Below, in pieces: positions 18,842 to 27,847 of a stretch of 64,000 nucleotides of DNA. How positions within the stretch are numbered: the first letter of the stretch is position 1; every line of letters starts with the position of its first letter. Source of the stretch: Leptolyngbya sp. FACHB-261 (GTDB lineage: Bacteria; Cyanobacteriota; Cyanobacteriia; FACHB-261). The notes under the pieces were generated by a model. That model ran no database searches. It saw only the letters and a list, made by a program, of their open reading frames with translations, and was not told the DNA's origin. The position numbers and the translations under genes are program-made. The stretch covers positions 44,297-108,296 of the forward strand of contig NZ_JACJPL010000032.1 in NCBI RefSeq assembly GCF_014696065.1, given 5' to 3'.

Positions 18842-20854
18842 ATGACGAATCCTTCATCCAAGCCCCGCACCGCTCTAATTGTCCAGCAGAGCTTCTCGCC
18901 CTTCGGCAATAAGCTGGTTCAATCTGGTTACATCGACAATGATCGGATGCGCCAGGCTCTCATGGAAAGCCGCAGGAGCAAACGCCCTCTGCTGGATGTA
19001 CTTGAAAGCATTACAGGCCAGCAGTTGCCTCCAGATCTACTGCGGCAATACAAGCGTCAGCAGCTCTTCGAGCTCAAGATCCTCTACGGCGTTGATTCTC
19101 TTGATCCGGAAATTGATCAAGCTAAAATGTCCGGCAGCCAGGTCAGCGCGCTCATTAGCACGCCGGACAATCCTCAAGGGTTAATCCCCATCGATTTCTG
19201 TCGTTTACACCAGCTTGTGCCGCTCTCTAGGACGGAGAGCAATGCGTTGGTAGCGATGGTAGATCCAGATAACCTCGGTGCCCTTGATGAGTTAAATCGT
19301 CTACTGCGAACCCAGAGCTTGACTCTGCAACGCATGGTGGTCACGGTTGAAGATTTCCAGCAGATTTTTGACCGTTACTTAGACGAGCAAGCTCAGAAGC
19401 AGAAGCAAATCGAAGTTAAAACCGATGACTTAGACTTCGATACGCTGGAAGAAGGGTCTGATGGCTCACTTGATGAACCTGAATCGTTAGAGGCTGCGCT
19501 TAACGATGCTGAAGCTGCCCCGATCATCGCTTTGGTTAACAAAATTTTGGCTAAAGCCCTAAGCGAGGACGTCTCAGACATTCACATTGAGCCACAGGAA
19601 GAATCACTACGCATCCGCTACCGCAAAGATGGGGTGCTCCGTGAGGCCTTTGATGCTCTGCCTAAGAAGATTATTCCAGCGGTTACCTCTCGCTTCAAAA
19701 TCATCTCCAACTTAGACATTGCCGAGCGTCGTCAACCTCAGGACGGCCGCATCCAACGAGTCTTTCAAAGCCGTAAAGTTGACTTTCGAGTCAGTACCCT
19801 ACCTTCTCGCTACGGTGAGAAGATTGTGTTGCGGATTCTAGATAACTCTGCAACTCAACTCGGTCTTCAAAACCTGATCTCCGATCCGGAGAGTCTGGAG
19901 ACTGTGCAGCAGATGGTGAGCCGACCCTTCGGTTTGATCCTGGTGACAGGACCCACTGGATCTGGTAAAACCACCACTTTGTACTCCGCGCTACAGGAGC
20001 GCAATGACCCTGGTGTCAACATCAGCACTGCTGAGGATCCCATCGAGTACACTCTGCCCGGTCTAACCCAGGTACAGGTGCTGCGTGAGAAGGGTATGGA
20101 TTTTGCCAAAATCCTGCGAGCTTTTCTGCGGCAAGATCCAGATGTGATTTTGGTGGGTGAAACCCGAGACCGGGAGACGGCCAAGACAGCCATTGAAGCT
20201 GCACTAACAGGTCACTTAGTGCTTACGACGCTGCACACAAACGACGCAGCTAGTGCCATTGCTCGTCTTGAGGAGATGGGCGTCGAGTCTTTCATGGTAT
20301 CTAGTTCGCTGATTGGGGTACTAGCGCAGCGGCTAGTACGTCGAGTTTGTGGGGAGTGTCGCATCCCATATACTCCATCAATCGATGAGTTGGGCCGCTT
20401 TGGTCTGTCTGCCTCACGTCATGCTGAGTTGACCTTCTACAAAGCTAATACTCTACTGCCAGAGGCTGTGCAGGAAGTAAAAGCCCGAGGAGGCACCATC
20501 TGCACCAAATGTGGTGGTAGTGGCTACAAAGGCCGTTGTGGGGTGTATGAGGTCATGCGAGTGACTGAGGATTTGCAAGCCCTGATCACTGAAGGGGCAC
20601 CCACTGAACGCATTAAGGAAGTTGCGGTTGAGCAGGGCATGAAAACGCTGCTATCCTACAGCCTCGATTTAGTTCGTCAGGGGCTAACGACACTAGATGA
20701 AGTTGAGCGGGTAACCTTCACAGATACGGGACTAGAAGCTGAACTGAAGGCTAAACGCAAGAGTTCGTTGACCTGCCGTTGTTGTGGAGCAGAATCTAAG
20801 CCGGAGTGGCTCGATTGCCCCTACTGCACCACACCTCGCTTTGCAGATAACTAA
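18842..20854 (+). CDS. pilB: Type IV pilus assembly ATPase PilB
   Basis: Hexameric ATPase that powers pilus extension for twitching, phototaxis and DNA uptake. The protein has 670 residues from the ATG at 18842. An N-terminal GspE/MshEN-type domain (about 20-170) is followed by SDIHIEPQEESLRIRYRKDG. Walker A GPTGSGKTTTLYS is near residue 370, with the Asp box PDVILVGETRDRETA and the His box TGHLVLTTLHTNDA after it. A four-cysteine zinc site is CTKCGGSGYKGRCG. After it is an unusual extra zinc-ribbon-like tail, CRCCGAESKPEWLDCPYC, at the very C-terminus. Confidence 0.95.
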   Translation: MTNPSSKPRTALIVQQSFSPFGNKLVQSGYIDNDRMRQALMESRRSKRPLLDVLESITGQQLPPDLLRQYKRQQLFELKILYGVDSLDPEIDQAKMSGSQVSALISTPDNPQGLIPIDFCRLHQLVPLSRTESNALVAMVDPDNLGALDELNRLLRTQSLTLQRMVVTVEDFQQIFDRYLDEQAQKQKQIEVKTDDLDFDTLEEGSDGSLDEPESLEAALNDAEAAPIIALVNKILAKALSEDVSDIHIEPQEESLRIRYRKDGVLREAFDALPKKIIPAVTSRFKIISNLDIAERRQPQDGRIQRVFQSRKVDFRVSTLPSRYGEKIVLRILDNSATQLGLQNLISDPESLETVQQMVSRPFGLILVTGPTGSGKTTTLYSALQERNDPGVNISTAEDPIEYTLPGLTQVQVLREKGMDFAKILRAFLRQDPDVILVGETRDRETAKTAIEAALTGHLVLTTLHTNDAASAIARLEEMGVESFMVSSSLIGVLAQRLVRRVCGECRIPYTPSIDELGRFGLSASRHAELTFYKANTLLPEAVQEVKARGGTICTKCGGSGYKGRCGVYEVMRVTEDLQALITEGAPTERIKEVAVEQGMKTLLSYSLDLVRQGLTTLDEVERVTFTDTGLEAELKAKRKSSLTCRCCGAESKPEWLDCPYCTTPRFADN

Positions 20855-20946
20855 GCCTGGTTAGGTGCACCACTGGTCGCACCCCTACCTGATTACTACC
20901 CAAGCTTTCGGCAGATTTTCTACCTATCACACGGAGCGCTAAGCCC

Positions 20947-22083
20947 ATGGCTATGGACTACATGATCGAAGACCTGATGGAAGAATGCGTCGAGAAGGGC
21001 GGCTCTGACATTCACATTTCCACCAGTCTTCCCCCCTATATCCGTATCAGTGGTCATCTAACCCCAACGGACCGGGATCCGCTGACGGCTGAGGAATGCC
21101 AACGGCTGATCTTCTCGATGCTCAACAACACTCAGCGCAAGAACTTAGAGCAGAACTGGGAGTTGGATTGTTCCTATGGGGTGCGTGGCTTAGCTCGCTT
21201 CCGGGTGAATGTTTACAAGGACCGGGGCACCTATGCTGCCTGTTTGCGAGCGCTATCTTCCAAGATTCCAGATATGGAATTGCTGGGGATGCCAGATGTA
21301 GTACGCGAGATGTCAGAGAAGCCTAGAGGTTTGATCCTGGTGACCGGACCCACCGGTTCAGGTAAGTCAACAACGCTGGCGTCGATGCTCAATAACATCA
21401 ATAAAACTCGGGCCGAGCACATTCTGACCATTGAAGACCCGATCGAATTCGTGTACGAACCGATCAAGAGTCTGGTCCACCAACGTCAGGTCGGAGAGGA
21501 CACTAAGAGTTTTGCCAACGCTCTACGCGCCGCCTTACGGGAAGACCCAGATGTCATTCTGGTTGGCGAAATGCGGGATTTGGAAACCATTCAGTTAGCT
21601 ATTTCAGCAGCAGAAACGGGTCACTTGGTTTTCGGTACCTTGCACACCAGTTCTGCGGCGCAAACGGTTGACCGTATGGTGGACGTTTTTCCGCCAGAGC
21701 AACAGATGCAGGTGCGTGTACAGTTGTCCAACTCGCTGGTGGCAGTGTTTTCCCAGACTCTGGTTCCCAGGCTGAACCCCAAACCCGGAGAATACGGTCG
21801 GATTATGGCCCAGGAAATCATGATTGTGACCCCTGCAATCTCAAACCTGATTCGGGAGGGTAAGACCTCGCAGATGTACTCCATGATTCAGACTGGCGCT
21901 AAGCTGGGCATGCAAACCCTGGAAAAGGTGCTGGCAGACCTTTACAAAGCCAAGAAGATTTCGTTTGACTCAGCCATGTCCAAGACTTCTCGGCCTGACG
22001 AACTACAACGGATGCTGGGCGGTGCAATGCCGACTGATTCGAAGGCTGGGCAGGGTACCTCCAAGCCACCCGTACGAGCTTAG
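20947..22083 (+). CDS. pilT: Type IV pilus retraction ATPase PilT
   Basis: Retracts type IV pili. The protein has 378 residues. SDIHISTSLPPYIRISGHL forms the N-terminal domain. Walker A GPTGSGKSTTLASMLNNIN is near residue 133. Next come the Asp box EDPDVILVGEMRDLETI, the His box ETGHLVFGTLHTSSAAQT and the AIRNLIRE-like motif PAISNLIREGKT. The last ~25 residues are low complexity. It follows pilB by 92 nt and precedes pilC by 144 nt, the standard cyanobacterial pilB-pilT-pilC order. Confidence 0.96.
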   Translation: MAMDYMIEDLMEECVEKGGSDIHISTSLPPYIRISGHLTPTDRDPLTAEECQRLIFSMLNNTQRKNLEQNWELDCSYGVRGLARFRVNVYKDRGTYAACLRALSSKIPDMELLGMPDVVREMSEKPRGLILVTGPTGSGKSTTLASMLNNINKTRAEHILTIEDPIEFVYEPIKSLVHQRQVGEDTKSFANALRAALREDPDVILVGEMRDLETIQLAISAAETGHLVFGTLHTSSAAQTVDRMVDVFPPEQQMQVRVQLSNSLVAVFSQTLVPRLNPKPGEYGRIMAQEIMIVTPAISNLIREGKTSQMYSMIQTGAKLGMQTLEKVLADLYKAKKISFDSAMSKTSRPDELQRMLGGAMPTDSKAGQGTSKPPVRA

Positions 22084-22227
22084 GCTCAGGAATTGTATTG
22101 CGTTGCTTAGCCAGTCTGAGCGCTGGCTAACCCCTAATTTCTCCGCTAGCTATGGTATCAGCGGTCCTCTGTAGGACGTACACCTTGATTAGTTCTTCTC
22201 TATCCACCGAAACTCGGGTTGTGACCT

Positions 22228-23457
22228 ATGCCCACCTATGTCGCTCGTGCCCGCGATTCTCAGGGCAACTCTACCAAGCAACGCGTCGTCGCTGAGTCTG
22301 CCAGTGAAGCACGCAGCGTATTACGTGAGCGGGGCCTTTATGTGTTGGACCTTAAGCAAGCACAGGCTTTTGACCCCAGCACTTTTGACTTGGCTCAGAT
22401 CGGTACAGCGATGGCCAAGATCACGGTCAAAGACAAGGCCGTTTTCTCCCGTCAGTTTGCTGCGCTGGTGAATGCAGGCGTTTCCATGGTGCGGGGGCTT
22501 GGCGTTCTAGCAGAGCAGTGTGAGAACCCCAAGCTTAAAGGCTGCCTAGTCGAGATTCGTTCGGATGTAGAGCAGGGCAGTAATCTCTCAGACTCAATGC
22601 GCAAGCATCCGGAGGCGTTTGATGGTTTGTACTGCAGCATGGTTCAAGCAGGCGAGGTCGGCGGTGTACTAGATGAAGTGCTCAACCGTCTGTCTAAGCT
22701 TTTAGAAGACCAAGCCCGCTTGCAGAACCAGATCAAGTCAGCCATGGCTTACCCAACCACTGTGGGTACACTGGCGGTTCTAATTTTTATTGGAATGGTG
22801 GTATTCATTCTGCCAACCTTTGCTGGTGTGTTTAAGCAGTTGGGCGGCGAACTGCCAGCGTTTACCCAATTCATGATGAACATCAGCGTATTCTTAAGAA
22901 CGCCACAGTATTCTGTGGGGCTGATTCTCGTCCTGTTCGGTCTGAGCATCGTTTACAGGCGTTACTACAATACGCGCGTAGGCCGGGAAACCATTGACCG
23001 TTTGACCCTTAAGCTACCTCTGTTTGGTGACTTAATTCAAAAAACGGCTGTGGCTCGCTTCTGCCGTACCTTTGGCGCCCTATCGGGCGCAGGGGTACCG
23101 ATTCTGACGGCCCTTGAGATTGTGCGCGACACCTCAGGCAACCAAGTGATCGCCAACGCAATCGATGAAGCCCGTCGCTCAATCAAGGAAGGCGGCATGA
23201 TCAGCCTTGCTATTCAGAAAGAGCAGGTCTTTCCGGTCATGGCAGTACAAATGATCAACATCGGTGAGGAAACAGGCGAACTGGACAAGATGCTTTTGAA
23301 GGTAGCTGATTTCTACGATGATGAAATTGAGCAAACAGTGAAAGCTCTCACCAGCATTATGGAACCAATAATGATTGCCGTACTGGGCGGTATGGTCGGC
23401 TCCATTCTGGTAGCAATGTACTTACCGATGTTCAAGATCTTCGACTTGATGGGCTAA
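22228..23457 (+). CDS. pilC: Type IV pilus inner-membrane platform protein PilC
   Basis: Polytopic GspF-family protein that anchors PilB and PilT. The 409 residues contain two repeated cytoplasmic GspF domains (VFSRQFAALVNAGVSMVRGL and VARFCRTFGALSGAGVPILT) and three membrane helices, near 175-200, 225-245 and 380-405. INIGEETGELDKMLLKVADF is the conserved end of the second domain. It is the last pil gene; a DUF3685 gene follows after 67 nt. Confidence 0.95.
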   Translation: MPTYVARARDSQGNSTKQRVVAESASEARSVLRERGLYVLDLKQAQAFDPSTFDLAQIGTAMAKITVKDKAVFSRQFAALVNAGVSMVRGLGVLAEQCENPKLKGCLVEIRSDVEQGSNLSDSMRKHPEAFDGLYCSMVQAGEVGGVLDEVLNRLSKLLEDQARLQNQIKSAMAYPTTVGTLAVLIFIGMVVFILPTFAGVFKQLGGELPAFTQFMMNISVFLRTPQYSVGLILVLFGLSIVYRRYYNTRVGRETIDRLTLKLPLFGDLIQKTAVARFCRTFGALSGAGVPILTALEIVRDTSGNQVIANAIDEARRSIKEGGMISLAIQKEQVFPVMAVQMINIGEETGELDKMLLKVADFYDDEIEQTVKALTSIMEPIMIAVLGGMVGSILVAMYLPMFKIFDLMG

Positions 23458-23524
23458 GCGAAGTGGAAGTGGGGTTGGGGCGCATACAATCTAGGGCGGT
23501 GAGAGTGAACCTGCTGCCCTAACT

Positions 23525-25198
23525 GTGACCGATTTCTCTCCTGGTGAGACCGTACGTTTGGTGTTGATCGAGAGTGATGCGATCTTCCTCTTAGGTCTAC
23601 GCACTCTCTTTAATCAAGTCGCTGGTTTCGAGGTAATTGCCGAAACCAGCGACTTGGCGCTTTTACCGCCTTTAGGCGAACTGGTTGCCGATCTGGCAAT
23701 TCTGGGAGCAGGCGACCAAGCAGTTCTGACCTGTGAAGAGTTGCGCAGCCGCTATCCTGATTTGCCCATTTTGCTTTTGAGTGACGCTCCAACTCAGCCG
23801 CGTGTACGTCAGTTAGTTCAGGGCCAATGCTCTAAGGGAACTGACCCTGGCAGACTGCTTAGAGTGGCGCAACAAGTTGCACGAGGACAAACTTGGTGGG
23901 ATCTGCCCCTATCTGTTTCAGAACTCGCACCTGCGTCAAGCCAGCGGAAAGGTGGTTGGTTAGCCACAACAGTTCAATCTTGGCGGTCTGGTTTGCTGAC
24001 TAGCAGCAGTTTGACTCAGTTACAGGCTGAGTTGGATCGCTTGGAAGCCAAGCTACGCTCTACGAATTTATCAGTGCCGCAGCGCTTATTTTTGCAGGGT
24101 CGTATGCGAGAATTGCGAGCTTCTCGACGGTTGATTCAATCTATTTTAGGCACGCTCAGCCCTGCTGCGAAGCCTCCCACCCTGCCTTCGTCTCCATCCA
24201 CGCCCTTGGTCATCCAGCCGCCAGCAAGCCTGCAAGTTGCTACTCCGGTGTCGCTGTTTGAGCGCGTATTTCTACGCTTTCAAAGGAGTAACCTCACAAA
24301 TTGCACTGGAACACCATTAGAGCTGGATATTCTGCGCGAGGATAAACAGCGAGAATTGCTCTTAACTGTTCTAGGAACTCTAGAAAACACTGTCCGTGAA
24401 CTTCCAGCCAACCTAAGATTGACTGACTTAGAACAGAAACGCTCACGGCTACTATTAGCAGTTTGGCGCGAGTCAACCCGCAACTTCTTTGGGCGGTACT
24501 ATAGCCTACCGCGTCAGGAACTGAATTATGAAGTCACGGAAACACTGCTGCTATCAGCAGAGCGAGTCGAGCGAGAGAACCTCAACCAGATACCATTAGT
24601 GCCAGAGCTGTTAGCCCACTTAGTTCTGCGAACTGGTTTCAACATTGATAACCGAGCTTACGCTTACAACGAGCCAATTGCTCAGCAGCGGGCAGAAGTA
24701 CTATTACAAAATTTGGTACTGCACTTGGCTTGTGCAGTAATTGCTCCTTTGTTGAACCAGTTCGCTCATGAGCCAGAGATCAAACGAGAATTCTACGGAC
24801 GACAGCTAGTCACGACTCGTGACATTGAGCGCTTTCGCAATCGCTTGACTTGGCGCTATCGTCTTGAAAAGTATTTTGTAGAACCGCGTAATCTGTTTGA
24901 GAGCAGTCTGCCGTTATTAGTAGTTGAACCAATTGGTATCGAGTGCTTTAAGATTTATTCGCCTCGTGACCAGGAGCTTAATCAACTCTCTGGATTGGGG
25001 GCTACAGTTACGCTTGCGCTAGAAACCTGGGATGCTGTGGGACCTGGTGTACGGGCTGTTATAACCTTCGTTGGCAATGGCGTGATTTATGTGCTCACGA
25101 TTCTCGGTAAAGGCTTGGGTTTAGTCGGCAAAGGCATTCTTCAAGGCATCGGCGACTCTTTACGTAATTCAGAATCTAACTCACGCAAAAATAGCTAA
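23525..25198 (+). CDS. DUF3685 protein with degenerate receiver-like N-terminal domain
   Basis: 557 residues from a GTG start. Residues about 8-125 read like a response-regulator receiver (RLVLIESDAIFLLGLRTLF, ELRSRYPDLPILLLSDAP). The strand that should carry the phosphorylated Asp reads ADLAILGAGD, with Gly in its place, so phosphorylation is unlikely. The large C-terminal part (about 160-520) is the DUF3685 region found in cyanobacteria and chloroplasts, with WRESTRNFFGRYYSLPRQEL and YRLEKYFVEPRNLFESSLPL. The very end is hydrophobic and glycine-rich (ILGKGLGLVGKGILQGIGDS), possibly amphipathic. Function unknown. It is co-directional with the pil genes, but a pilus role is not shown. Confidence 0.75.
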   Translation: MTDFSPGETVRLVLIESDAIFLLGLRTLFNQVAGFEVIAETSDLALLPPLGELVADLAILGAGDQAVLTCEELRSRYPDLPILLLSDAPTQPRVRQLVQGQCSKGTDPGRLLRVAQQVARGQTWWDLPLSVSELAPASSQRKGGWLATTVQSWRSGLLTSSSLTQLQAELDRLEAKLRSTNLSVPQRLFLQGRMRELRASRRLIQSILGTLSPAAKPPTLPSSPSTPLVIQPPASLQVATPVSLFERVFLRFQRSNLTNCTGTPLELDILREDKQRELLLTVLGTLENTVRELPANLRLTDLEQKRSRLLLAVWRESTRNFFGRYYSLPRQELNYEVTETLLLSAERVERENLNQIPLVPELLAHLVLRTGFNIDNRAYAYNEPIAQQRAEVLLQNLVLHLACAVIAPLLNQFAHEPEIKREFYGRQLVTTRDIERFRNRLTWRYRLEKYFVEPRNLFESSLPLLVVEPIGIECFKIYSPRDQELNQLSGLGATVTLALETWDAVGPGVRAVITFVGNGVIYVLTILGKGLGLVGKGILQGIGDSLRNSESNSRKNS

Positions 25199-25224
25199 TC
25201 CTAGTAGAGGGCTTAAGCCTTCAA

Positions 25225-25551
25225 TTAGGCTCTGCTGCCAAGGGCGACGGGTTGACGCTCAGGTTTCGCTGCATTTTCTAGACTAGATCTACGCTCTAAT
25301 GACTGCAGTTGAGCAGCCAAATGCATATCTGCCCATACTCGGTATTGAGAGGATGATACCGTAATCATCACTTGGCCGCCTTGATGCGCCAACTTACAGC
25401 CTAGATTGTAAGCCCCGGCTCGTTTCTGCATCTCGAACGAGCAGACAAGCCAATACAGCTGGTTACCATGAGACATTCCCCCCTGCATTTTGCCCTCATG
25501 ATAGAAGCTAAATGGACGGACTAGTTGCTCAGGGATAACGGTTGGCAGCAT
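25225..25551 (-). CDS. Hypothetical protein
   Basis: 108 residues, convergent with the DUF3685 gene. It begins MLPTVIPEQLVRPFSFYHEG, then GNQLYWLVCSFEMQKRAGAY and QGGQVMITVSSSQYRVWADM, with a polar Ser/Glu/Arg tail. It has no membrane segment and no motif I recognise. Its codon use resembles its neighbours, which supports it being real. Confidence 0.55.
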   Translation of the reverse strand: MLPTVIPEQLVRPFSFYHEGKMQGGMSHGNQLYWLVCSFEMQKRAGAYNLGCKLAHQGGQVMITVSSSQYRVWADMHLAAQLQSLERRSSLENAAKPERQPVALGSRA

Positions 25552-25952
25552 GTTCGACTCGCGAGAGATTAGAGAACCAAATTAAGCCTTGATTACTCAA
25601 AGCCATGGTAATTTTGCTGGTCAATTAGAAGTGGTGGCTCCAGACCACTACTAGTCGTCTACTAACAACTTATCAGGGCAAACTACGGTTCGGCTCCGTA
25701 GGGTTGCTATTTTTGCTGCCCTCAGTACCCAGAACACCTGCGGAAAATACAGGTTCATCCATTGTTGAAAGTTCTTTTACAATTCCTTTAAAAACTCGAA
25801 CTAGGTGAATTTGCTAATCCCCGCTCTATTTTTTTTGAAGCAATTACAAGAGCAAGCAGTTCCCACAGCTTAAAGCCGGTGAGAATGCGGAGAGAAACAC
25901 AAGAAATTCAGCTCCCAAGTTCAGAGGTCCGCAAGCTAGCCCAATTGATGTG
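25552..25952. other. Intergenic region, 401 nt
   Basis: No confident gene. It contains two small hairpins: AGTGGT / ACCACT near 25630-25650, and CTACGG / CCGTAG at 25683-25701. A 29-codon minus-strand ORF at 25673-25762 begins MDEPVFSAGVLGTEG and is unassigned. An eight-T run lies near 25830. It probably holds the promoter of the hypothetical at 25225-25551. Confidence 0.5.
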
Positions 25953-26288
25953 CTAACTTCCCAGCTTACAGGCTTCAACTGCTAGGGCAAACTCTAAGCC
26001 CAATTTCAAGGCGTTGAGGGCAGACGAGAGAAAGGTGTTTCTCAAGCCTAGAAAGTTCGCATGGACAATCCAGTTAATCAACTCAGTAGAGATTACGATT
26101 CCCAAAGCAACGAACTCATCCAAAAAAGAGCGTGCCCCAGTCAGCGCGGGTATGTTGTGCCCTAAAAAAGCTCCCAACAACAGCGACAGCAGCAGCACCA
26201 GTAGACGCCGCCAAGGATTGCGAAAGATGCCCTCCAAATAATCTAGGAGAGCATCAACAAGCGTGCTGAGACGGGTGTCTTGGGTCAC
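25953..26288 (-). CDS. ycf20: Ycf20-like protein (DUF565)
   Basis: 111-residue membrane protein of the Ycf20/DUF565 family, found in cyanobacteria and plastids. After a short N-terminal helix (LSTLVDALLDYLEGIFRNP) comes WRRLLVLLLSLLLGAFLGHN, the first span. A second hydrophobic stretch follows, LDEFVALGIVISTELINWIV, then a C-terminal helix (NALKLGLEFALAVEACKLG). Plant relatives have been linked to photoprotective quenching; the cyanobacterial role is unclear. It ends a minus-strand run with ridA, ndhS and aroE, 6 nt after ridA. Confidence 0.82.
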   Translation of the reverse strand: MTQDTRLSTLVDALLDYLEGIFRNPWRRLLVLLLSLLLGAFLGHNIPALTGARSFLDEFVALGIVISTELINWIVHANFLGLRNTFLSSALNALKLGLEFALAVEACKLGS

Positions 26289-26294
26289 GGGATC

Positions 26295-26684
26295 CTAAGA
26301 GCGCATGGCGATGCACTCAATCTCTACCGCCACATCCTTGGGCAAACGGGCAACCTGAACGCAGGAGCGAGCTGGGGCCGTTTCCTCAGGAAAATACTGC
26401 TTATAGACCCCGTTCATTGCATTGAATTGCTCCATGTCGGCCAGAAAAACCGTCGTCTTCACCACGTCTGCTAATGAAGCACCCGCAGCACTCAAGACCG
26501 CCTTGAGATTGTCCAGCACTCGAGTGGTTTGAGTGGTGATGTCACCATTGACTAACTGCCCAGTCGCTGGGTCAAGCGGGATCTGACCCGATAGAAACAG
26601 CATTCTACCGGTTGCCTCAATGGCTTGGCTATAAGGCCCAACTGGAGCAGGGGCATTGGCAGTAAAGACGACTTCGCGAGACAT
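26295..26684 (-). CDS. ridA: RidA family enamine/imine deaminase
   Basis: 129 residues from MSREVVF; an ATG two codons upstream is also possible. RidA hydrolyses reactive 2-aminoacrylate and related imines. The sequence has [34 protein letters not shown] and the signature [20 protein letters not shown], containing the carboxylate-binding arginine and the key glutamate. Length and motifs fit the active archetypal RidA group rather than the Rid2-7 groups. Confidence 0.93.
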   Translation of the reverse strand: MSREVVFTANAPAPVGPYSQAIEATGRMLFLSGQIPLDPATGQLVNGDITTQTTRVLDNLKAVLSAAGASLADVVKTTVFLADMEQFNAMNGVYKQYFPEETAPARSCVQVARLPKDVAVEIECIAMRS

Positions 26685-26697
26685 ACACACTCAGGAT

Positions 26698-26916
26698 CTA
26701 CTTTTTCTTTTTCCGCCCAGCAGTCGCATCTACCGTCTCTAGCTCTGAGAGTCGGAAGCTGATCATTTTGGTCCAGTTACCGCCGCCGAAGATAACGGCA
26801 GCGTGACCATCAGTAACGCGCTGCACTAGCCCTTCGAAGCCGTAGTAGGTGTCACCCAGGTTGGTGACCCGAACAGCGGAGCCGGGCATGATTATTTTCC
26901 CATCCATGATCGTCAT
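26698..26916 (-). CDS. ndhS: NAD(P)H-quinone oxidoreductase subunit S
   Basis: Ferredoxin-binding SH3-like subunit of the photosynthetic NDH-1 complex on the thylakoid membrane, used in cyclic electron flow. The core [20 protein letters not shown], then [20 protein letters not shown] and LSELE, matches NdhS, and the end is lysine-rich. The ATG at 26916 gives 72 residues, near the family size. A start at 26988 would add 24 residues without family likeness and overlap aroE by 11 nt. Confidence 0.9.
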   Translation of the reverse strand: MTIMDGKIIMPGSAVRVTNLGDTYYGFEGLVQRVTDGHAAVIFGGGNWTKMISFRLSELETVDATAGRKKKK

Positions 26917-26977
26917 TCTCGTTTCTTTGCCTATTGTGTAGCCTACTCCCAAAAATCCAGCTGGGTTCAGTTCGAGT

Positions 26978-27838
26978 TCAATCTGCATCCAGCCACCTCA
27001 AAGCAGCCTGTCGCATAGTTGCTGTAGGTGCAGTTCGCTCTGTCCACCAGGTTAACGCTGCCGCTCCCTGCTGAACTAGCATCTCCAATCCATCCTGGAT
27101 CGACAGGCCACGCTGCTGAGCCTGGTGTAGCAACTGAGTTGGGCGCGGCGTGTAGATCAGGTCATAGACTAGGGCCGTCTGAGTTTGGTCTAACTCTGAG
27201 GCAGTCAGCGGCGTAGCGTCAGTGTGTGGGTGCATGCCGATTGGCGTCGTATTCACTAGCAAACTGGCTTGAGGCAACAGCGATTTTAAATCTGCCCAGA
27301 CACAAGTTCTCAAAGTTTTGGGGGGCAAGGTCTTGGAGCCAGACCAGCTCGCTGCAAACTGGCTGAGCTTGCCAGCATCACGGCCCACCACCCAAATTTC
27401 GTCAAAACCCAGCTCCCCGCAGCCAGCAACCACGGCCCGTGCTGCACCGCCGTTGCCTAAAATCACAGCTACCGCTCCCAACCAACTCTGCTGTCGCAAC
27501 GGAGCAATGAAGCCTTCAACATCTGTATTGGTGCCGCTCCAGCCTGCCGAGGTGCGCTTAACTGTGTTGACTGCCCCCACAGCCTGAGCTAGGGGTGAAA
27601 TCTCGCTCAAGTAGGACAAAATTGCTTGCTTGTGAGGAATGGTTACATTGAAGCCGCGTAGGCCTATGGCTTCAAAACCTTCAACAGCCTTCTTTAAGTG
27701 CTCGGGTGCAACAGGGAAAGGCACGTACGCCCAATTCAATCCCAATTCCGTTAGGGCAGCATTGTGCATGGCGGGCGACAGCGAGTGCTCTACGGGATGA
27801 CCCACAATGCCTAACAGTGCAGTTTTGCCAGTGATCAT
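26978..27838 (-). CDS. aroE: Shikimate dehydrogenase
   Basis: NADPH-dependent reduction of 3-dehydroshikimate in the aromatic amino acid pathway. The protein has 286 residues. The shikimate-binding [20 protein letters not shown] is at about 13-32, the catalytic Lys is in [16 protein letters not shown], and NTDVEGF follows. The dinucleotide-binding motif is [14 protein letters not shown] near 125, and [10 protein letters not shown] and [12 protein letters not shown] are typical. It lies 9 nt downstream of the large GT39-TPR gene and just upstream of ndhS. Confidence 0.95.
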   Translation of the reverse strand: MITGKTALLGIVGHPVEHSLSPAMHNAALTELGLNWAYVPFPVAPEHLKKAVEGFEAIGLRGFNVTIPHKQAILSYLSEISPLAQAVGAVNTVKRTSAGWSGTNTDVEGFIAPLRQQSWLGAVAVILGNGGAARAVVAGCGELGFDEIWVVGRDAGKLSQFAASWSGSKTLPPKTLRTCVWADLKSLLPQASLLVNTTPIGMHPHTDATPLTASELDQTQTALVYDLIYTPRPTQLLHQAQQRGLSIQDGLEMLVQQGAAALTWWTERTAPTATMRQAALRWLDAD

Positions 27839-27847
27839 GAGGTTACT

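Noticed and set aside
17648..18842. CIRCE/HrcA operators upstream of dnaK or grpE
   Set aside because: No TTAGCACTC-N9-GAGTGCTAA element was found. An isolated TTAGCACTC half near 31595 lies inside hlyD and has no partner.
25673..25762. 29-codon minus-strand ORF (MDEPVFSAGVLGTEG...)
   Set aside because: No recognised family and no membrane span. It does not match any small photosystem or cytochrome subunit I know, so it is noted but not called as a gene.
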